From the NCBI GenBank assembly GCA_012514045.1, contig JAAZBA010000246.1:1-14190 (forward strand): a DNA stretch of 14,190 nucleotides, read 5' to 3'. The translations under genes were made by a program, and so were the position numbers. How positions within the stretch are numbered: the first letter of the stretch is position 1; each line of letters starts with the position of its first letter. Positions 6,769 to 14,190 of this stretch are shown here, piece after piece. Origin of the DNA: Clostridiales bacterium. GTDB taxonomy: Bacteria > Bacillota > Clostridia > Oscillospirales > QAMX01. Under the pieces are notes generated by a model. That model had not been told where the DNA came from and did not search any database. It saw only the letters and a program-made list of their open reading frames with translations.

Positions 6769-7848
6769 ATGGTTTTTCGGCTTATACTCTTTTTGTTTTC
6801 AATCGCGCTGTTGATTTTTATAATCTTCCAAAAAAAGATAAGAAAATGGAAGAAGGCCGGTTTAATACTCGTTGCCATAGCTTTAGTCATTTTTACAGGT
6901 TTCAAGTATGTAATACCGTTTAATTCGCCGCCGGATCCAAGCGGAGACATGACTGTTCTTACCGATACTGTATTTTACAGATATAATTCGGATATTCCCG
7001 AAATGCTGACCCATGGAAATGAAAGAGAAATCCCCGTTAAATTTTGGTACCCTCAAGATGTACAGGAAGGGAAACTCCCTTTGCTTATGTTCTCTCCCGG
7101 CTCTTTCGGAACTGTGGACTCCAATGCGACATTGTTCTTAGAACTGGCTTCCCGAGGATATATCGTTATGAGTTTAGGCCATCCTTATCATTCCTTTACA
7201 TGTGAAATGTCAGATGGCAGCAGTATCGGAATGGACTTTGATTTCATTAATAGTGTTATGGCTTCCCAAGGGTCTGAGGATGTGGAAGGCACGTTAATAT
7301 CTTTGAGAGAGTGGACACGGGTTAGGATTGATGATATTAATATTGTTCTGGACAGAGTTTTAGATTCAAATAAAGATAATGATTATGAGCAATATATCGA
7401 TACAAAACGTATTGTACTTTCAGGGCATTCTCTTGGCGGTTCTGCCGCCTTAGCCATTGGCAGGCAAAGAAGCGAAGAAATCCGTGCCCTGGTAATTTTG
7501 GAGTCGCCCTTTGTCGGCGATATGACAAGAACCGATGGAGACAGGTTTGTTTTTACAGATAAGGAATATCCTTTGCCTATCTTACATGTGTATTCGGATT
7601 CCTTGTTTTCAAAACTGGATGAGGTAACAACTTATGAAATGAACGCAAGATTAATGAAAAGCGATAATCCTATGTATGTCAATAAGCATATAGAGGGCGT
7701 AGGACATATCGGACTGACAGATATGACTCTTGTGTCGCCGCTTATAACAAACCTGCTTGACAGAGGTCTCAATAAACGCCATCCTCCTGAGACTATGTTT
7801 GAATTGAATCGATATGTTCTCGATTTTTTAGCAGAGTATAACGAATAA
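6769..7848 (+). CDS. Membrane-anchored alpha/beta hydrolase resembling PAF-acetylhydrolases
   Basis: A 359-residue serine hydrolase. AAGGAGG at 6751-6757, 11 nt before this ATG, decides the start over the earlier in-frame TTG at 6694 and ATG at 6703. Two hydrophobic spans (about residues 5-20 and 30-45), separated by a Lys/Arg-rich turn, should anchor it in the membrane, with the catalytic domain outside by the positive-inside pattern. The domain shows the oxyanion-type loop FSPGSFG (108-114), the nucleophile elbow GHSLGG with Ser221, and His313 in GVGHIG. The acid is less clear: E245 sits about where the Asp of PAF-acetylhydrolases falls. These features suggest an esterase or lipase related to plasma PAF-acetylhydrolase or dienelactone-hydrolase-like enzymes; the substrate is unknown. 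It is monocistronic between the peptidase terminator and a gene-poor stretch. Confidence 0.85.
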   Translation: MVFRLILFLFSIALLIFIIFQKKIRKWKKAGLILVAIALVIFTGFKYVIPFNSPPDPSGDMTVLTDTVFYRYNSDIPEMLTHGNEREIPVKFWYPQDVQEGKLPLLMFSPGSFGTVDSNATLFLELASRGYIVMSLGHPYHSFTCEMSDGSSIGMDFDFINSVMASQGSEDVEGTLISLREWTRVRIDDINIVLDRVLDSNKDNDYEQYIDTKRIVLSGHSLGGSAALAIGRQRSEEIRALVILESPFVGDMTRTDGDRFVFTDKEYPLPILHVYSDSLFSKLDEVTTYEMNARLMKSDNPMYVNKHIEGVGHIGLTDMTLVSPLITNLLDRGLNKRHPPETMFELNRYVLDFLAEYNE

Positions 7849-8399
7849 ATGGCATGTTAAGAATATACAGCATTAATACATCGTTTTTAGAGATAAAAAA
7901 CATATGCTTGGGAACTTGGTTTATTTATATCCTTTCTTTGGCTTGTTTCATTATCAGTTTTCTCTAAATAGTTATTATCCCGGAAAGGCGTATGTAAGAC
8001 ACTGCTATAAATGGGTACAGATATTCTGCGATAACTCATTTTTACCTGCTATACTATTTTCCCATACCGTCGCAGTAGCTTTCCGCCTGTGTGTTGTACA
8101 TCAGCGCATATTCTCCGCTTTAGCTTTATATTGCTCTCCAATATATTATTGATTTATTTAACAGCGATTGCTATTGTACAAAAAACGAGTGGTAGTCTGT
8201 TTGCTGACCAGATGTGTTCTTACAAAACGGAAAATACAAACTGGCAGCAGGAAGGGCTATCTTATTTTTATTTCATACCTTTAATACCTGATCAAGTAAT
8301 GGACAATATATATCCATCCCAATAAACAATGAAAGATAGTCCATCCTATTTAATGCCATTTTACATAGCTTATTACTATCGCCAACGCACAGCTAAGTG
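7849..8399. other. Gene-poor AT-rich stretch with a possible membrane-protein remnant
   Basis: No intact gene is supported. The plus strand between about 7904 and 8325 holds hydrophobic stretches split over different frames: a transmembrane-like run near 7905-7965 in one frame, and another (LLSNILLIYLTAIAIV) followed by a polar tail ending at the TAA of 8323-8325 in another. That pattern fits a decayed small membrane protein, but there is no ribosome binding site and no recognised family. No clear terminator for the hydrolase gene is seen. Confidence 0.3.
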
Positions 8400-8723
8400 T
8401 TATTCCTGATTTAATTCTATTTTTAACAGAAGTTTTTTTATTTCTTTTTGCTTAGTCCGATACAACAGCAACTCAACTTCTTCCTTTGTGTACGTCTGTG
8501 TATCATTTTTCTCTGCTTCTTTTCATGCAAGCAGTTCAGGAATGGTAATACCTAATTCCTTACACAATAATTCAACAACGGAATAGTCGAGCATTCACCT
8601 TCTGTTCTCCCATTTAGAAACAGTTTTATTTGATACACCAAGCTTTTCTGCAGGCTGCTCCTGCGTCAGGTTTTTCTCTCTTCTTTTTGCTGTTATAAAT
8701 TTCCTAATATCTTGTTGATGCAT
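8400..8723 (-). pseudogene. Broken XRE-family helix-turn-helix regulator with two in-frame TGA stops
   Basis: Read on the minus strand from an ATG at 8723, with AGGAGG 8 nt upstream, the frame gives a clear XRE/Cro-like HTH (residues about 5-60) with LTQEQPAEKLGVSNKTVSKW at about 19-38. The frame is 107 codons to a TAA at 8402-8400. It is broken by TGA at codon 43 (8597-8595), where relatives usually have Cys in a WENG-C-P type segment, and by TGA at codon 67 (8525-8523), where Gly is common. Pro24 replaces the usual Leu of the LTQEQLA helix. After the second stop comes a charged, coiled-coil-like tail. Three independent disabling changes, in a region where other genes use TGA as a true stop, argue for a decayed regulator. 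Its former target is unknown; a neighbouring membrane-protein remnant may have been one. Confidence 0.8.
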
Positions 8724-8925
8724 CGCTGTTGCCTCCTTTTAGCAATAGTTTGCTCTTTTAGAAGACTGTTTAACATCCCTTGTAAGGATAATTTTAATTG
8801 AATTATTACAATCAGCATTTTCACGAAATTACTGTTTTTTATATAAAACGCCTTTTATAATAAGCTGTATTTCTCATAACCACACTTTTCTCTCTGTCTG
8901 TGCCCCTGCTTGTTATTTGTGCTTT
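8724..8925. other. AT-rich intergenic region between the XRE pseudogene and the HD gene
   Basis: It holds the regulator's ribosome binding site, a small inverted repeat AGCAA-TAGT-TTGCT (8741-8754) that could be a former operator, and a 7-bp inverted repeat TATAAAA-CGCC-TTTTATA (8842-8859). The second follows the HD gene stop by about 70 bp but lacks a U-tract on the minus strand, so I do not call it a terminator. Confidence 0.35.
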
Positions 8926-9495
8926 TTATTTCAACGCTCCGAACAACACATCCATTATGTTGTCATACCTCGGCTTGAATGTCTGTTTTGTCCGTTCGCT
9001 TAAGTCATTCCAGTCATGCTCAAAATATTCTATCCACTCATCAACCGACTCAGTGTTTATTCTGTTATACTTGAAAGCAATACCGAAGCACATCGGGATA
9101 TTATCGTAATGTGAGATAATATCACCATCAGCAACGCAGAGTTCCTCTATATTCTCAGCATATTGGCTGCTTCTGTGATGCAGTACACAGCCGAGTACTC
9201 GTGATTTTCTGTCTTCCGGATAGCCGTATTCAGTCAGAAGTCTGTCAGCTATAACCGAGCTGTTTATGTGATGCTCCTGTCTTGTACCGACACGAGAAAT
9301 CAGCGCTATATCGTGAAGCAACGCACCAAGTTCAACGATTTCTTTATCTGCACCGTATTCCTCGGTTAATAAGAGCGCTTCCTTTACGACTAGCTTGACA
9401 TACTGCTCCCAAAAGTCAAAATGGTCGGCAGAGTTTTCTCTGTATTCCCGGTTCGCGGTCATTAACTTGTCTTTGATAAATTCGGTTGCGGTCAT
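8926..9495 (-). CDS. HD-domain metal-dependent phosphohydrolase
   Basis: A 189-residue single-domain HD protein. The expected metal ligands appear in order: H25 (ADHFDF), H61-D62 (LLHDIA), a histidine pair at 75-76 (EHHINSS), histidines 106-107 (VLHHRSS) and D123/D125 (VADGDIIS). Such small proteins hydrolyse phosphomonoesters or nucleotides in the cytoplasm; YedJ-like and oxetanocin-A-like relatives are similar, but the substrate cannot be assigned. It is the last gene of the minus-strand run starting at murD, 65 bp after lplA. That larger gap and a weak ribosome binding site (GGGG about 10 nt before the ATG) leave open whether it is cotranscribed or has its own promoter. The HD assignment is firm. 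Confidence 0.85.
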   Translation of the reverse strand: MTATEFIKDKLMTANREYRENSADHFDFWEQYVKLVVKEALLLTEEYGADKEIVELGALLHDIALISRVGTRQEHHINSSVIADRLLTEYGYPEDRKSRVLGCVLHHRSSQYAENIEELCVADGDIISHYDNIPMCFGIAFKYNRINTESVDEWIEYFEHDWNDLSERTKQTFKPRYDNIMDVLFGALK

Positions 9496-9560
9496 TTTTG
9501 ATACCCCATATTAACAAATAGATTCATTCCTATTTCTTATATTTCGGTGGCAAGCTATGT

Positions 9561-10523
9561 CTATTCCGTTATCCATTCGATGATGTTACGCTTTATTGTT
9601 TCATCACAGCTGAGGAGGCTTATTCTTTTTATCATATCCTCAAAGCGGAAGCTGCAGTCTTTCAGCACTTCTTCAAGCTCGTCGGCGATGGAGGTGTCCA
9701 TGGCGTCGGTGATAACGGCGACATTGGTGATAATGCCCTCCTCCAGAGCAAGATATATTTCAATACCGCCCCAACCGGCTCTGTTTTTTATACACATGTC
9801 GAACTTTGGCGTTTCCCCAAAGCGCCACTCCCAGGATGCGTATTTAGCCCTTAGCCTTTGAAGCTCTTCGCACTCCAGCTCCTTTGTGTCGTGGATTATA
9901 CTGGAACCGCCATACTCCTTGAGGTATTCGATGCACAGCGCCTGTTCCATCTTGTCGGTGGTAAGTCCCGGCCGCAGTTCCGACAGATTTATAACCCTTG
10001 AGCGCACCGAAGCAATGCTCTTGGAGGCTATTTTCTCCGGATCCACTGTAAGATACTCAAGCATCTTTTCAATGTCTGTGTTTATAAGAAGCGTTCCGTG
10101 ATGGAAAGCGCGTTCCCCGCGGAAGCAGAATGCGTTGCCTGAAAACTTCCTGCCCTGCACCGTCAGGTCATTTCGTCCCGTTTTTTCCGCATCAATGTCC
10201 AGAGAGCGTACAGCGCGCAGGATAACGTCTGCCTGACGGCTAAGGTCATATTCGTCTTTCGGCATTAGGAATGTAAAATTCAGGTTATCTATGTCATGAT
10301 ATACGGCCCCGCCGCCGGAGAGTCTTCTTGCCAGATGTCCTCCGTCCCGCTCCTCCAACGCCTGGATGTTGCACTCAGCCCAGGCGTTCTGATTTTTGCC
10401 GATTACCACCGTTGAGGCGTTGCGCCATACGTAGAGATCTACGCCGTCGTGAGGCCGCATAAGGAGGTATTCCTCCGCCGCCAGATTCTTAAAGGGATCC
10501 GTTATTGATGATCTGTAAATCAT
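9561..10523 (-). CDS. lplA: Lipoate-protein ligase A
   Basis: A 320-residue enzyme that activates lipoate with ATP and attaches it to the lysine of lipoyl domains (2-oxoacid dehydrogenase E2 subunits, glycine-cleavage H protein). Family marks: RRLSGGGAVYHD at residues 66-77 (lipoyl-AMP-binding loop), GRNDL at 116-120, and the catalytic-type lysine K126 in GRKFSGNA. The region from about residue 235 onward matches the position and length of the C-terminal accessory domain of full-length LplA, so adenylation and transfer should both be present. GGAGG lies 6 nt before the ATG, within the 12-bp gap after the upstream M42 gene, so it is cotranscribed. No lipoylated enzyme is encoded in the window. 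The alternative, octanoyltransferase LipM, lacks this accessory domain. High confidence. Confidence 0.93.
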   Translation of the reverse strand: MIYRSSITDPFKNLAAEEYLLMRPHDGVDLYVWRNASTVVIGKNQNAWAECNIQALEERDGGHLARRLSGGGAVYHDIDNLNFTFLMPKDEYDLSRQADVILRAVRSLDIDAEKTGRNDLTVQGRKFSGNAFCFRGERAFHHGTLLINTDIEKMLEYLTVDPEKIASKSIASVRSRVINLSELRPGLTTDKMEQALCIEYLKEYGGSSIIHDTKELECEELQRLRAKYASWEWRFGETPKFDMCIKNRAGWGGIEIYLALEEGIITNVAVITDAMDTSIADELEEVLKDCSFRFEDMIKRISLLSCDETIKRNIIEWITE

Positions 10524-10535
10524 ATTGTTCCTCCG

Positions 10536-11537
10536 TTACAGTGTATTGATAAATGATCGCGTTATATCCAGTACCGCGTTCATATCTTCAAAGGATGCGG
10601 TGCATACGCCGGTGTGTAGATATCTTGATGCAAGGGAGATTGCGATTGTGCGCACGCCTTCCCCGGATACGGATATTTCCGATCCGTCCGTAGCGCCTGC
10701 CACCATTGTCTTTGTCTGATGCTTCAGGGATAGCCTGTCCGCCTTTCGCATAGCGATCTCACGCAGTCCCTCGTCGTATATTGTACCTCTGTCGGCAAAA
10801 GGGATAACAGCGCCGCCCCCGACGGAGCACACCCGTTTTTCTCCCTTTACTCCCGGCAGATCCGCCGCTGTTGTGGTCTCAAGCACGAGAGCGATGTCCG
10901 GTTTAAGTCTGTTTGACGCCGCTATAGCTCCGGCGCCGCCCAGCTCTTCCTGTACGCAGAACACGAACCATACATCGTTTTCAAGCTTTTCCTTTATCAG
11001 ATTCATCATAACCGCGCAGCCGTATCTATCGTCAAGAGCCTTTGCGGTGCAGAGCTTGCCCAAATCGTGGGGATATGTGTCAAAGGCGATGTAGTCGCCG
11101 ATTTTTACATATTTTTCAGCGTCCTCCCAGCTTTTCGCACCGATATCTATATACATGTCCCGTACCGGCATCATCTTCTTACGCTCCTCTGCTGTGGTAA
11201 GGTGGTGAGCTTTTATGCCGATTATACCTTTTATGTCTCCAATCCGCACATAGGTTCCCAGCATCACACGGCTATCGATGCCTCCTACTACCGCGAACTT
11301 CAGATAGCCGTCCTCGGTTATCTGCTTGACAATAAAGCCCACCTCGTCCATATGGGCGGTGACCATTATAATTTTATCGCATTTCTTGCCTTTTTTGAAC
11401 ACATACAGATTACCCAGCACATCGGAAAACATTTCATCGGCATAGGGCTTTACATATTCTTTTATGTATGACGCTACGCTCTCCTCGTTTCCGGATACTC
11501 CGTCGATTGAGCAGAGCTCATAAATAAGCTGTTTCAT
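10536..11537 (-). CDS. M42-family aminopeptidase (second of a tandem pair)
   Basis: A 333-residue cytoplasmic metallopeptidase of family M42 (TET/FrvX/glutamyl-aminopeptidase group), which usually forms a 12-subunit cage that trims peptides from the N-terminus. The co-catalytic site is complete: H62 and D64 (AHMDEVGF), bridging D169 (ALDDRYG), base E197 and ligand E198 (QEELGGAGA), E220 (LVLETT, where many relatives have Asp) and H308 (RYLHT). A beta-barrel dimerisation insert sits at about residues 70-160 as usual. The ATG overlaps the stop of the upstream M42 gene by 4 bp (ATGA), implying coupled translation. The two paralogues are clearly diverged and may form mixed or separate cages. Substrate preference is not predictable here. 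Confidence 0.92.
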   Translation of the reverse strand: MKQLIYELCSIDGVSGNEESVASYIKEYVKPYADEMFSDVLGNLYVFKKGKKCDKIIMVTAHMDEVGFIVKQITEDGYLKFAVVGGIDSRVMLGTYVRIGDIKGIIGIKAHHLTTAEERKKMMPVRDMYIDIGAKSWEDAEKYVKIGDYIAFDTYPHDLGKLCTAKALDDRYGCAVMMNLIKEKLENDVWFVFCVQEELGGAGAIAASNRLKPDIALVLETTTAADLPGVKGEKRVCSVGGGAVIPFADRGTIYDEGLREIAMRKADRLSLKHQTKTMVAGATDGSEISVSGEGVRTIAISLASRYLHTGVCTASFEDMNAVLDITRSFINTL

Positions 11538-12574
11538 GCTATCCCTCCGTTCTCACAGGCAAAGGTGAGCAAGTATTCGCCTAAAATGCTTCCAACCGCC
11601 TCAATATCCGCCACATCCACAACCTCCGCGGGGGTGTGCATGTACTTGAGTGGCAGGCTTATAAGTCCTGTAGCCACTCCCAATCCGGTCTTATAGATAT
11701 GAGAGGCGTTTGTGCCGGTAAATCCCTCCTCTGCCGTTATCCTGAAGGGGAGATTGTTATCCTTTGCTGCCTTTATAAGGCTCTCCGTAACTCCTTTGTG
11801 GAGATGGGGACCTGTGGCGATCACAGCACCCTGCCCCGCGGGATGGGTGCGGAGTGGAGGAGCGTCAGGGGTGGTGGCATGATCCACGTCCACCGCAACG
11901 GCAATGTCAGGACGGATAATTGAGGCGGCGGAGTGGGCTCCAAGGCCTGTTACTTCCTCTTGAGAGGAACCGACGATATATAGATCCGCCTTGAGTTTTC
12001 TGCCCTTAAGATATTCCGCGGCATATAGAAGGGACAGGAAGCAGCCCCGATCGTCAATTGCCGCCGAAGCGAATATGTTGTTTTTAAGCATGCGGGGCTC
12101 CGAAGCGTATATTATACTGTCACCAGGTCGGATAAGGCTCTTTGCCGTTTCGTCATCGAGACCTATGTCGATCATCATGTCCTCAATCTCCGTTACCTTT
12201 TCCCGCTCCTCAGCCGTACTCAGATGTGGAGGTATACTGCAGATAATGCCCGGGAGATTGCCTGAGGACGCACAGACATATACTTCCTTACTCTGCAGGA
12301 GCCTTGGATCAATACCGCCCCTGGAGTTGAAGCGGACAAATCCCTCCTCTACGGAGCGGACAATAAAACCTACTCTGTCGATATGAGCGTCAAGCATGAT
12401 CTTGAGTTCCGGGTTCTCTCCCTTTATTATGCCTACTGCTGTTTTTTTGTCCGAGGTATAAACCTCGTCGCAATACTCTCTCAGAAGCTCCAGCGCATAT
12501 TCGAGAATCGCGCCTTCTCTGCCGGACACGCCGTCAAGGGCGCAAAGCTTTGTAAGAATCTTTATTATATCCAT
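11534..12574 (-). CDS. M42-family aminopeptidase (first of a tandem pair)
   Basis: A 346-residue M42 metallopeptidase related to the gene that follows it. Metal and catalytic residues are kept: H64 and D66 (DAHIDRVGF), D174 (AIDDRG), E206 and E207 (SQEEVTGLGA), D229 (VDVDHAT) and H313 (KYMHTPAE). In the first motif the residue after the catalytic Asp is Arg67, where its paralogue and most family members have Glu. It uses D229 where the paralogue uses Glu, so the two enzymes probably differ in specificity. No signal peptide. The ribosome binding site GAGGTGG overlaps the murD stop codon, 10 bp upstream, so it is cotranscribed with murD; it overlaps the next gene by 4 bp. Certain at family level. 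Confidence 0.92.
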   Translation of the reverse strand: MDIIKILTKLCALDGVSGREGAILEYALELLREYCDEVYTSDKKTAVGIIKGENPELKIMLDAHIDRVGFIVRSVEEGFVRFNSRGGIDPRLLQSKEVYVCASSGNLPGIICSIPPHLSTAEEREKVTEIEDMMIDIGLDDETAKSLIRPGDSIIYASEPRMLKNNIFASAAIDDRGCFLSLLYAAEYLKGRKLKADLYIVGSSQEEVTGLGAHSAASIIRPDIAVAVDVDHATTPDAPPLRTHPAGQGAVIATGPHLHKGVTESLIKAAKDNNLPFRITAEEGFTGTNASHIYKTGLGVATGLISLPLKYMHTPAEVVDVADIEAVGSILGEYLLTFACENGGIA

Positions 12575-12584
12575 ATTTCCACCT

Positions 12585-13964
12585 CTATTTCAACTCTTGT
12601 ACTAGCTGCTTAAACCGCTCGCCCCGCTTCGCGAAGTTTTCGAACTTGTCAAATGCCGCGCAGGCAGGAGACAACGTTACAACATCGCCGGGGCGGGCGT
12701 TATTTCTTGCCATATTGACCGCTTCAGCAAAATTCTCCGTCTCGATAATTCTGATGCCGGAGAAAGCAAATTCCGAGTGACTCTCCACCGATTTGCGTAT
12801 TTTCCCCGCTGTAGCGCCGCAAAGCACAAGACAATGGGCCTTGCTCAGAAGATATGGCACCATGGGGGCGAAGTCGAGGTTTTTATCGTAGCCGCCCAGT
12901 ATGACCACGGCGGAGCCATCTTCAAATGTCTTGAGTCCCGCTATCACCCTTGTGGGGGAGGTAGCTATGGAGTCGTTATAGTATTCCACGCCATCGAGTG
13001 TGCGGATGTATTCCGATCTGTGCTCCACTCCGGGGAAGGTTTTCATTACCTGTCTTATGTTTTCCACCGTTACAAAATCATAAACAGCGGCGATTGCCGC
13101 CATGTAATCCTCATAGTTGTGGACTCCTCTCAGCAGAATATCGGAAGCGGGTGAAATAATCTCCCGCTTTCCTGAGAGATATGACACTATAGCGTCTTCC
13201 TCCATACATACGTCTGCTTTCTCTGCAGAGGAGAAAAAACGAACGCTTCCTTTTACCTTTTTCTCAAAGGAGCGGGTTATGTCGTTTGAAAGATTCAGCA
13301 CTGTTATGCTGCCGGGGCTCTGGTGAAGGTAGATATTCTCCTTCGCCCCGATATATTCATCCATGGATTTGTGGATATCCAGATGATTCGGAGAGAGATT
13401 TGTTATCACCGCCACATCGGGGCTTTTTTTCATTGTCATTAACTGAAAGGAGGACAGCTCCAGTACTGCGATGTGGCCCTTTTCCATCATATAAACGTCC
13501 GGCAGGAGAGGTCTTCCAATGTTTCCTCCCAGATGAACGCTGTAACCAGCAGCTTTAAGAAGCTCGGACACCATGGTTGTTGTGGTAGTCTTGCCGTCGC
13601 TTCCTGTTACGGCTACTATTTTACAGGGACAGATCTCGAAAAAGGCCTCCATTTCGCTTGTTAGTATAGCGCCTCGGGAGATATGCTTTAGAATATCCTC
13701 CCTGTCCGGTCTTATACCAGGAGAACGAAAGATAACATCATAATCTCTGTCATCCATAAGCCCCCCTTGGGACACAAGCTCCACTCCCAGTGCAGATAGT
13801 TCCGAGGCGTAGTCTCCCAATTCTGCCTCCGTCTTTCGATCGAAGGCGGTAATGTCTATGCCCGTCTCCCGGAGAAGACGCACCAAAGGTCTGTTGGACA
13901 CTCCCACGCCCAACACCGCTATTTTTTTCCCTTTCAGGTTATTTAAATACGCTTCAATATTCAA
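12585..13964 (-). CDS. murD: UDP-N-acetylmuramoyl-L-alanine--D-glutamate ligase
   Basis: This cytoplasmic enzyme adds D-glutamate to UDP-MurNAc-L-Ala in peptidoglycan precursor synthesis, using ATP. The 459-residue length is normal. The N-terminal uracil-binding domain shows LGVGVSNRPL (18-27). The ATP loop is GSDGKTTTTT (121-130); ELSSFQL (169-175) and SPNHLDIH (191-198) are typical of MurD, and K208 in GAKEN fits the carbamylated lysine. The C-terminal domain has GVEHRSEY (312-319), YNDSIATSP (329-337), LGGYDKNLDF (356-365) and LSPACAAFDKFENFAKRGERF (431-451). The start is TTG at 13964; AAGGAG lies 9 nt upstream and no ATG alternative is near. It is the first gene of the minus-strand operon and is not next to other division or cell-wall cluster genes visible here. 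Confidence 0.96.
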   Translation of the reverse strand: MNIEAYLNNLKGKKIAVLGVGVSNRPLVRLLRETGIDITAFDRKTEAELGDYASELSALGVELVSQGGLMDDRDYDVIFRSPGIRPDREDILKHISRGAILTSEMEAFFEICPCKIVAVTGSDGKTTTTTMVSELLKAAGYSVHLGGNIGRPLLPDVYMMEKGHIAVLELSSFQLMTMKKSPDVAVITNLSPNHLDIHKSMDEYIGAKENIYLHQSPGSITVLNLSNDITRSFEKKVKGSVRFFSSAEKADVCMEEDAIVSYLSGKREIISPASDILLRGVHNYEDYMAAIAAVYDFVTVENIRQVMKTFPGVEHRSEYIRTLDGVEYYNDSIATSPTRVIAGLKTFEDGSAVVILGGYDKNLDFAPMVPYLLSKAHCLVLCGATAGKIRKSVESHSEFAFSGIRIIETENFAEAVNMARNNARPGDVVTLSPACAAFDKFENFAKRGERFKQLVQELK

Positions 13965-13995
13965 GCTGTAAGTCTCCTTAATTCAAATTTTCCTT

Positions 13996-14024
13996 ATTAT
14001 ATCATAATAGGACAATCTTTTAAA
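13996..14024 (-). promoter_or_regulatory. Promoter of the murD operon
   Basis: On the minus strand, a perfect -10 TATAAT (14001-13996) lies 17 bp from a modest -35 TTTAAA (14024-14019). AAGGAG (13979-13974) and the TTG start of murD follow. Confidence 0.6.
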
Positions 14025-14075
14025 GCGATATTGCGGATTTCGAGAGAATGTAATTAAGTTGTAACAGAATTTTCC

Positions 14076-14104
14076 TTGAACTTTGTAAAGATATGGTGTA
14101 TAAT
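14076..14104 (+). promoter_or_regulatory. Promoter of the divergent gene at the right edge
   Basis: -35 TTGAAC (14076-14081), a 17-bp spacer and a perfect -10 TATAAT (14099-14104), pointing away from murD. Confidence 0.75.
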
Positions 14105-14140
14105 TAAAATACAAAATATGAACAAAAGGGGGAGAGCAAA

Positions 14141-14190
14141 GTGTCCGCAGACGGACGAAGTCGGTTACCACATAATAAACAATATTCGGA
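14141..14190 (+). CDS. Start of a gene of unknown function, cut by the window edge
   Basis: A GTG at 14141 follows GGGGGAG (14128-14134) by 6 nt and a strong promoter by about 36 bp, and the frame is open to the end of the window (16 codons, reading MSADGRSRLPHNKQYS). That is too little to name a family. An ATG at 14118 opens another frame that is also unbroken, but it has no ribosome binding site and would start almost at the 5' end of the transcript, so I prefer the GTG. The gene is divergent from murD and separated from it by about 175 bp holding both promoters. Confidence 0.5.
   Translation, partial: MSADGRSRLPHNKQYS

Noticed and set aside
8089..8325. 78-codon plus-strand ORF as an intact gene
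   Set aside because: GTG start without a ribosome binding site, no family, and its upstream hydrophobic part lies in another frame; kept only as a possible remnant.
8523..8597. In-frame TGA codons as selenocysteine or a recoded stop
   Set aside because: The second TGA replaces a usual Gly, there is also a disruptive Pro, no selenocysteine-type element is evident, and neighbouring genes use TGA as a normal stop.
11067..11471. 134-codon plus-strand ORF opposite the second M42 gene
   Set aside because: Antisense shadow of a conserved gene with its full metal-binding site on the other strand.
1..14190. CRISPR array, tRNA, rRNA, integrase or transposase
   Set aside because: No regularly spaced repeats, no cloverleaf or rRNA-like stretch, and no recombinase motif was found on either strand by reading.

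Overview
The window looks like a piece of a low-to-mid G+C Firmicute of the Clostridia type (gut-associated lineages would fit). The reasons are strong AGGAGG-type ribosome binding sites, TTGACA/TATAAT promoters, TTG and GTG starts next to good Shine-Dalgarno sequences, UGA used as a normal stop, and a gene repertoire of paired M42 aminopeptidases, an ArsR-ABC exporter operon and MurD. This placement is an inference from gene families and signals; there is no rRNA or other taxonomic marker.

Layout. (1) 1-2261, plus strand, locally GC-rich: the 3' part of a frameshifted Gfo/Idh/MocA oxidoreductase, then a complete amidohydrolase with its own promoter. Two diverged copies of a repeat of about 65 bp flank the amidohydrolase segment. 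(2) 2262-2801, AT-rich: a GNAT acetyltransferase. (3) 2831-5075, minus strand: a compact three-gene operon (ArsR-type repressor, ABC ATPase, ABC-2 permease). It has a well-resolved promoter, two inverted-repeat operator candidates and an intrinsic terminator. (4) 5226-6560, plus strand: a single M28 metallopeptidase with promoter and terminator. (5) 6769-7848: a membrane-anchored alpha/beta hydrolase resembling PAF-acetylhydrolases. (6) 7849-8925: a gene-poor stretch with a broken XRE regulator (two in-frame TGA stops) and a possible membrane-protein remnant. (7) 8926-14024, minus strand: an apparent operon murD - M42 peptidase - M42 peptidase - lplA - HD-domain protein. (8) 14076-14190: a promoter and the first codons of a divergent gene cut off by the window edge.

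How the genes fit together. The ArsR-ABC operon reads as a self-contained inducible export module: the repressor has a Cys/His-rich tail and its promoter is overlapped by palindromes. The murD operon puts peptidoglycan precursor synthesis beside two cytoplasmic M42 aminopeptidases (peptide turnover) and lipoate-protein ligase (cofactor attachment); most gaps are 4-bp overlaps or 10-12 bp with embedded ribosome binding sites. The left part and the 7849-8925 stretch show decay and mixed composition, as in an accessory region. I did not find a clearly novel multi-gene system, CRISPR array, integrase, transposase or RNA gene. The most unusual observations are the repeat pair around the amidohydrolase and the Cys-rich ArsR with its dual-palindrome promoter.
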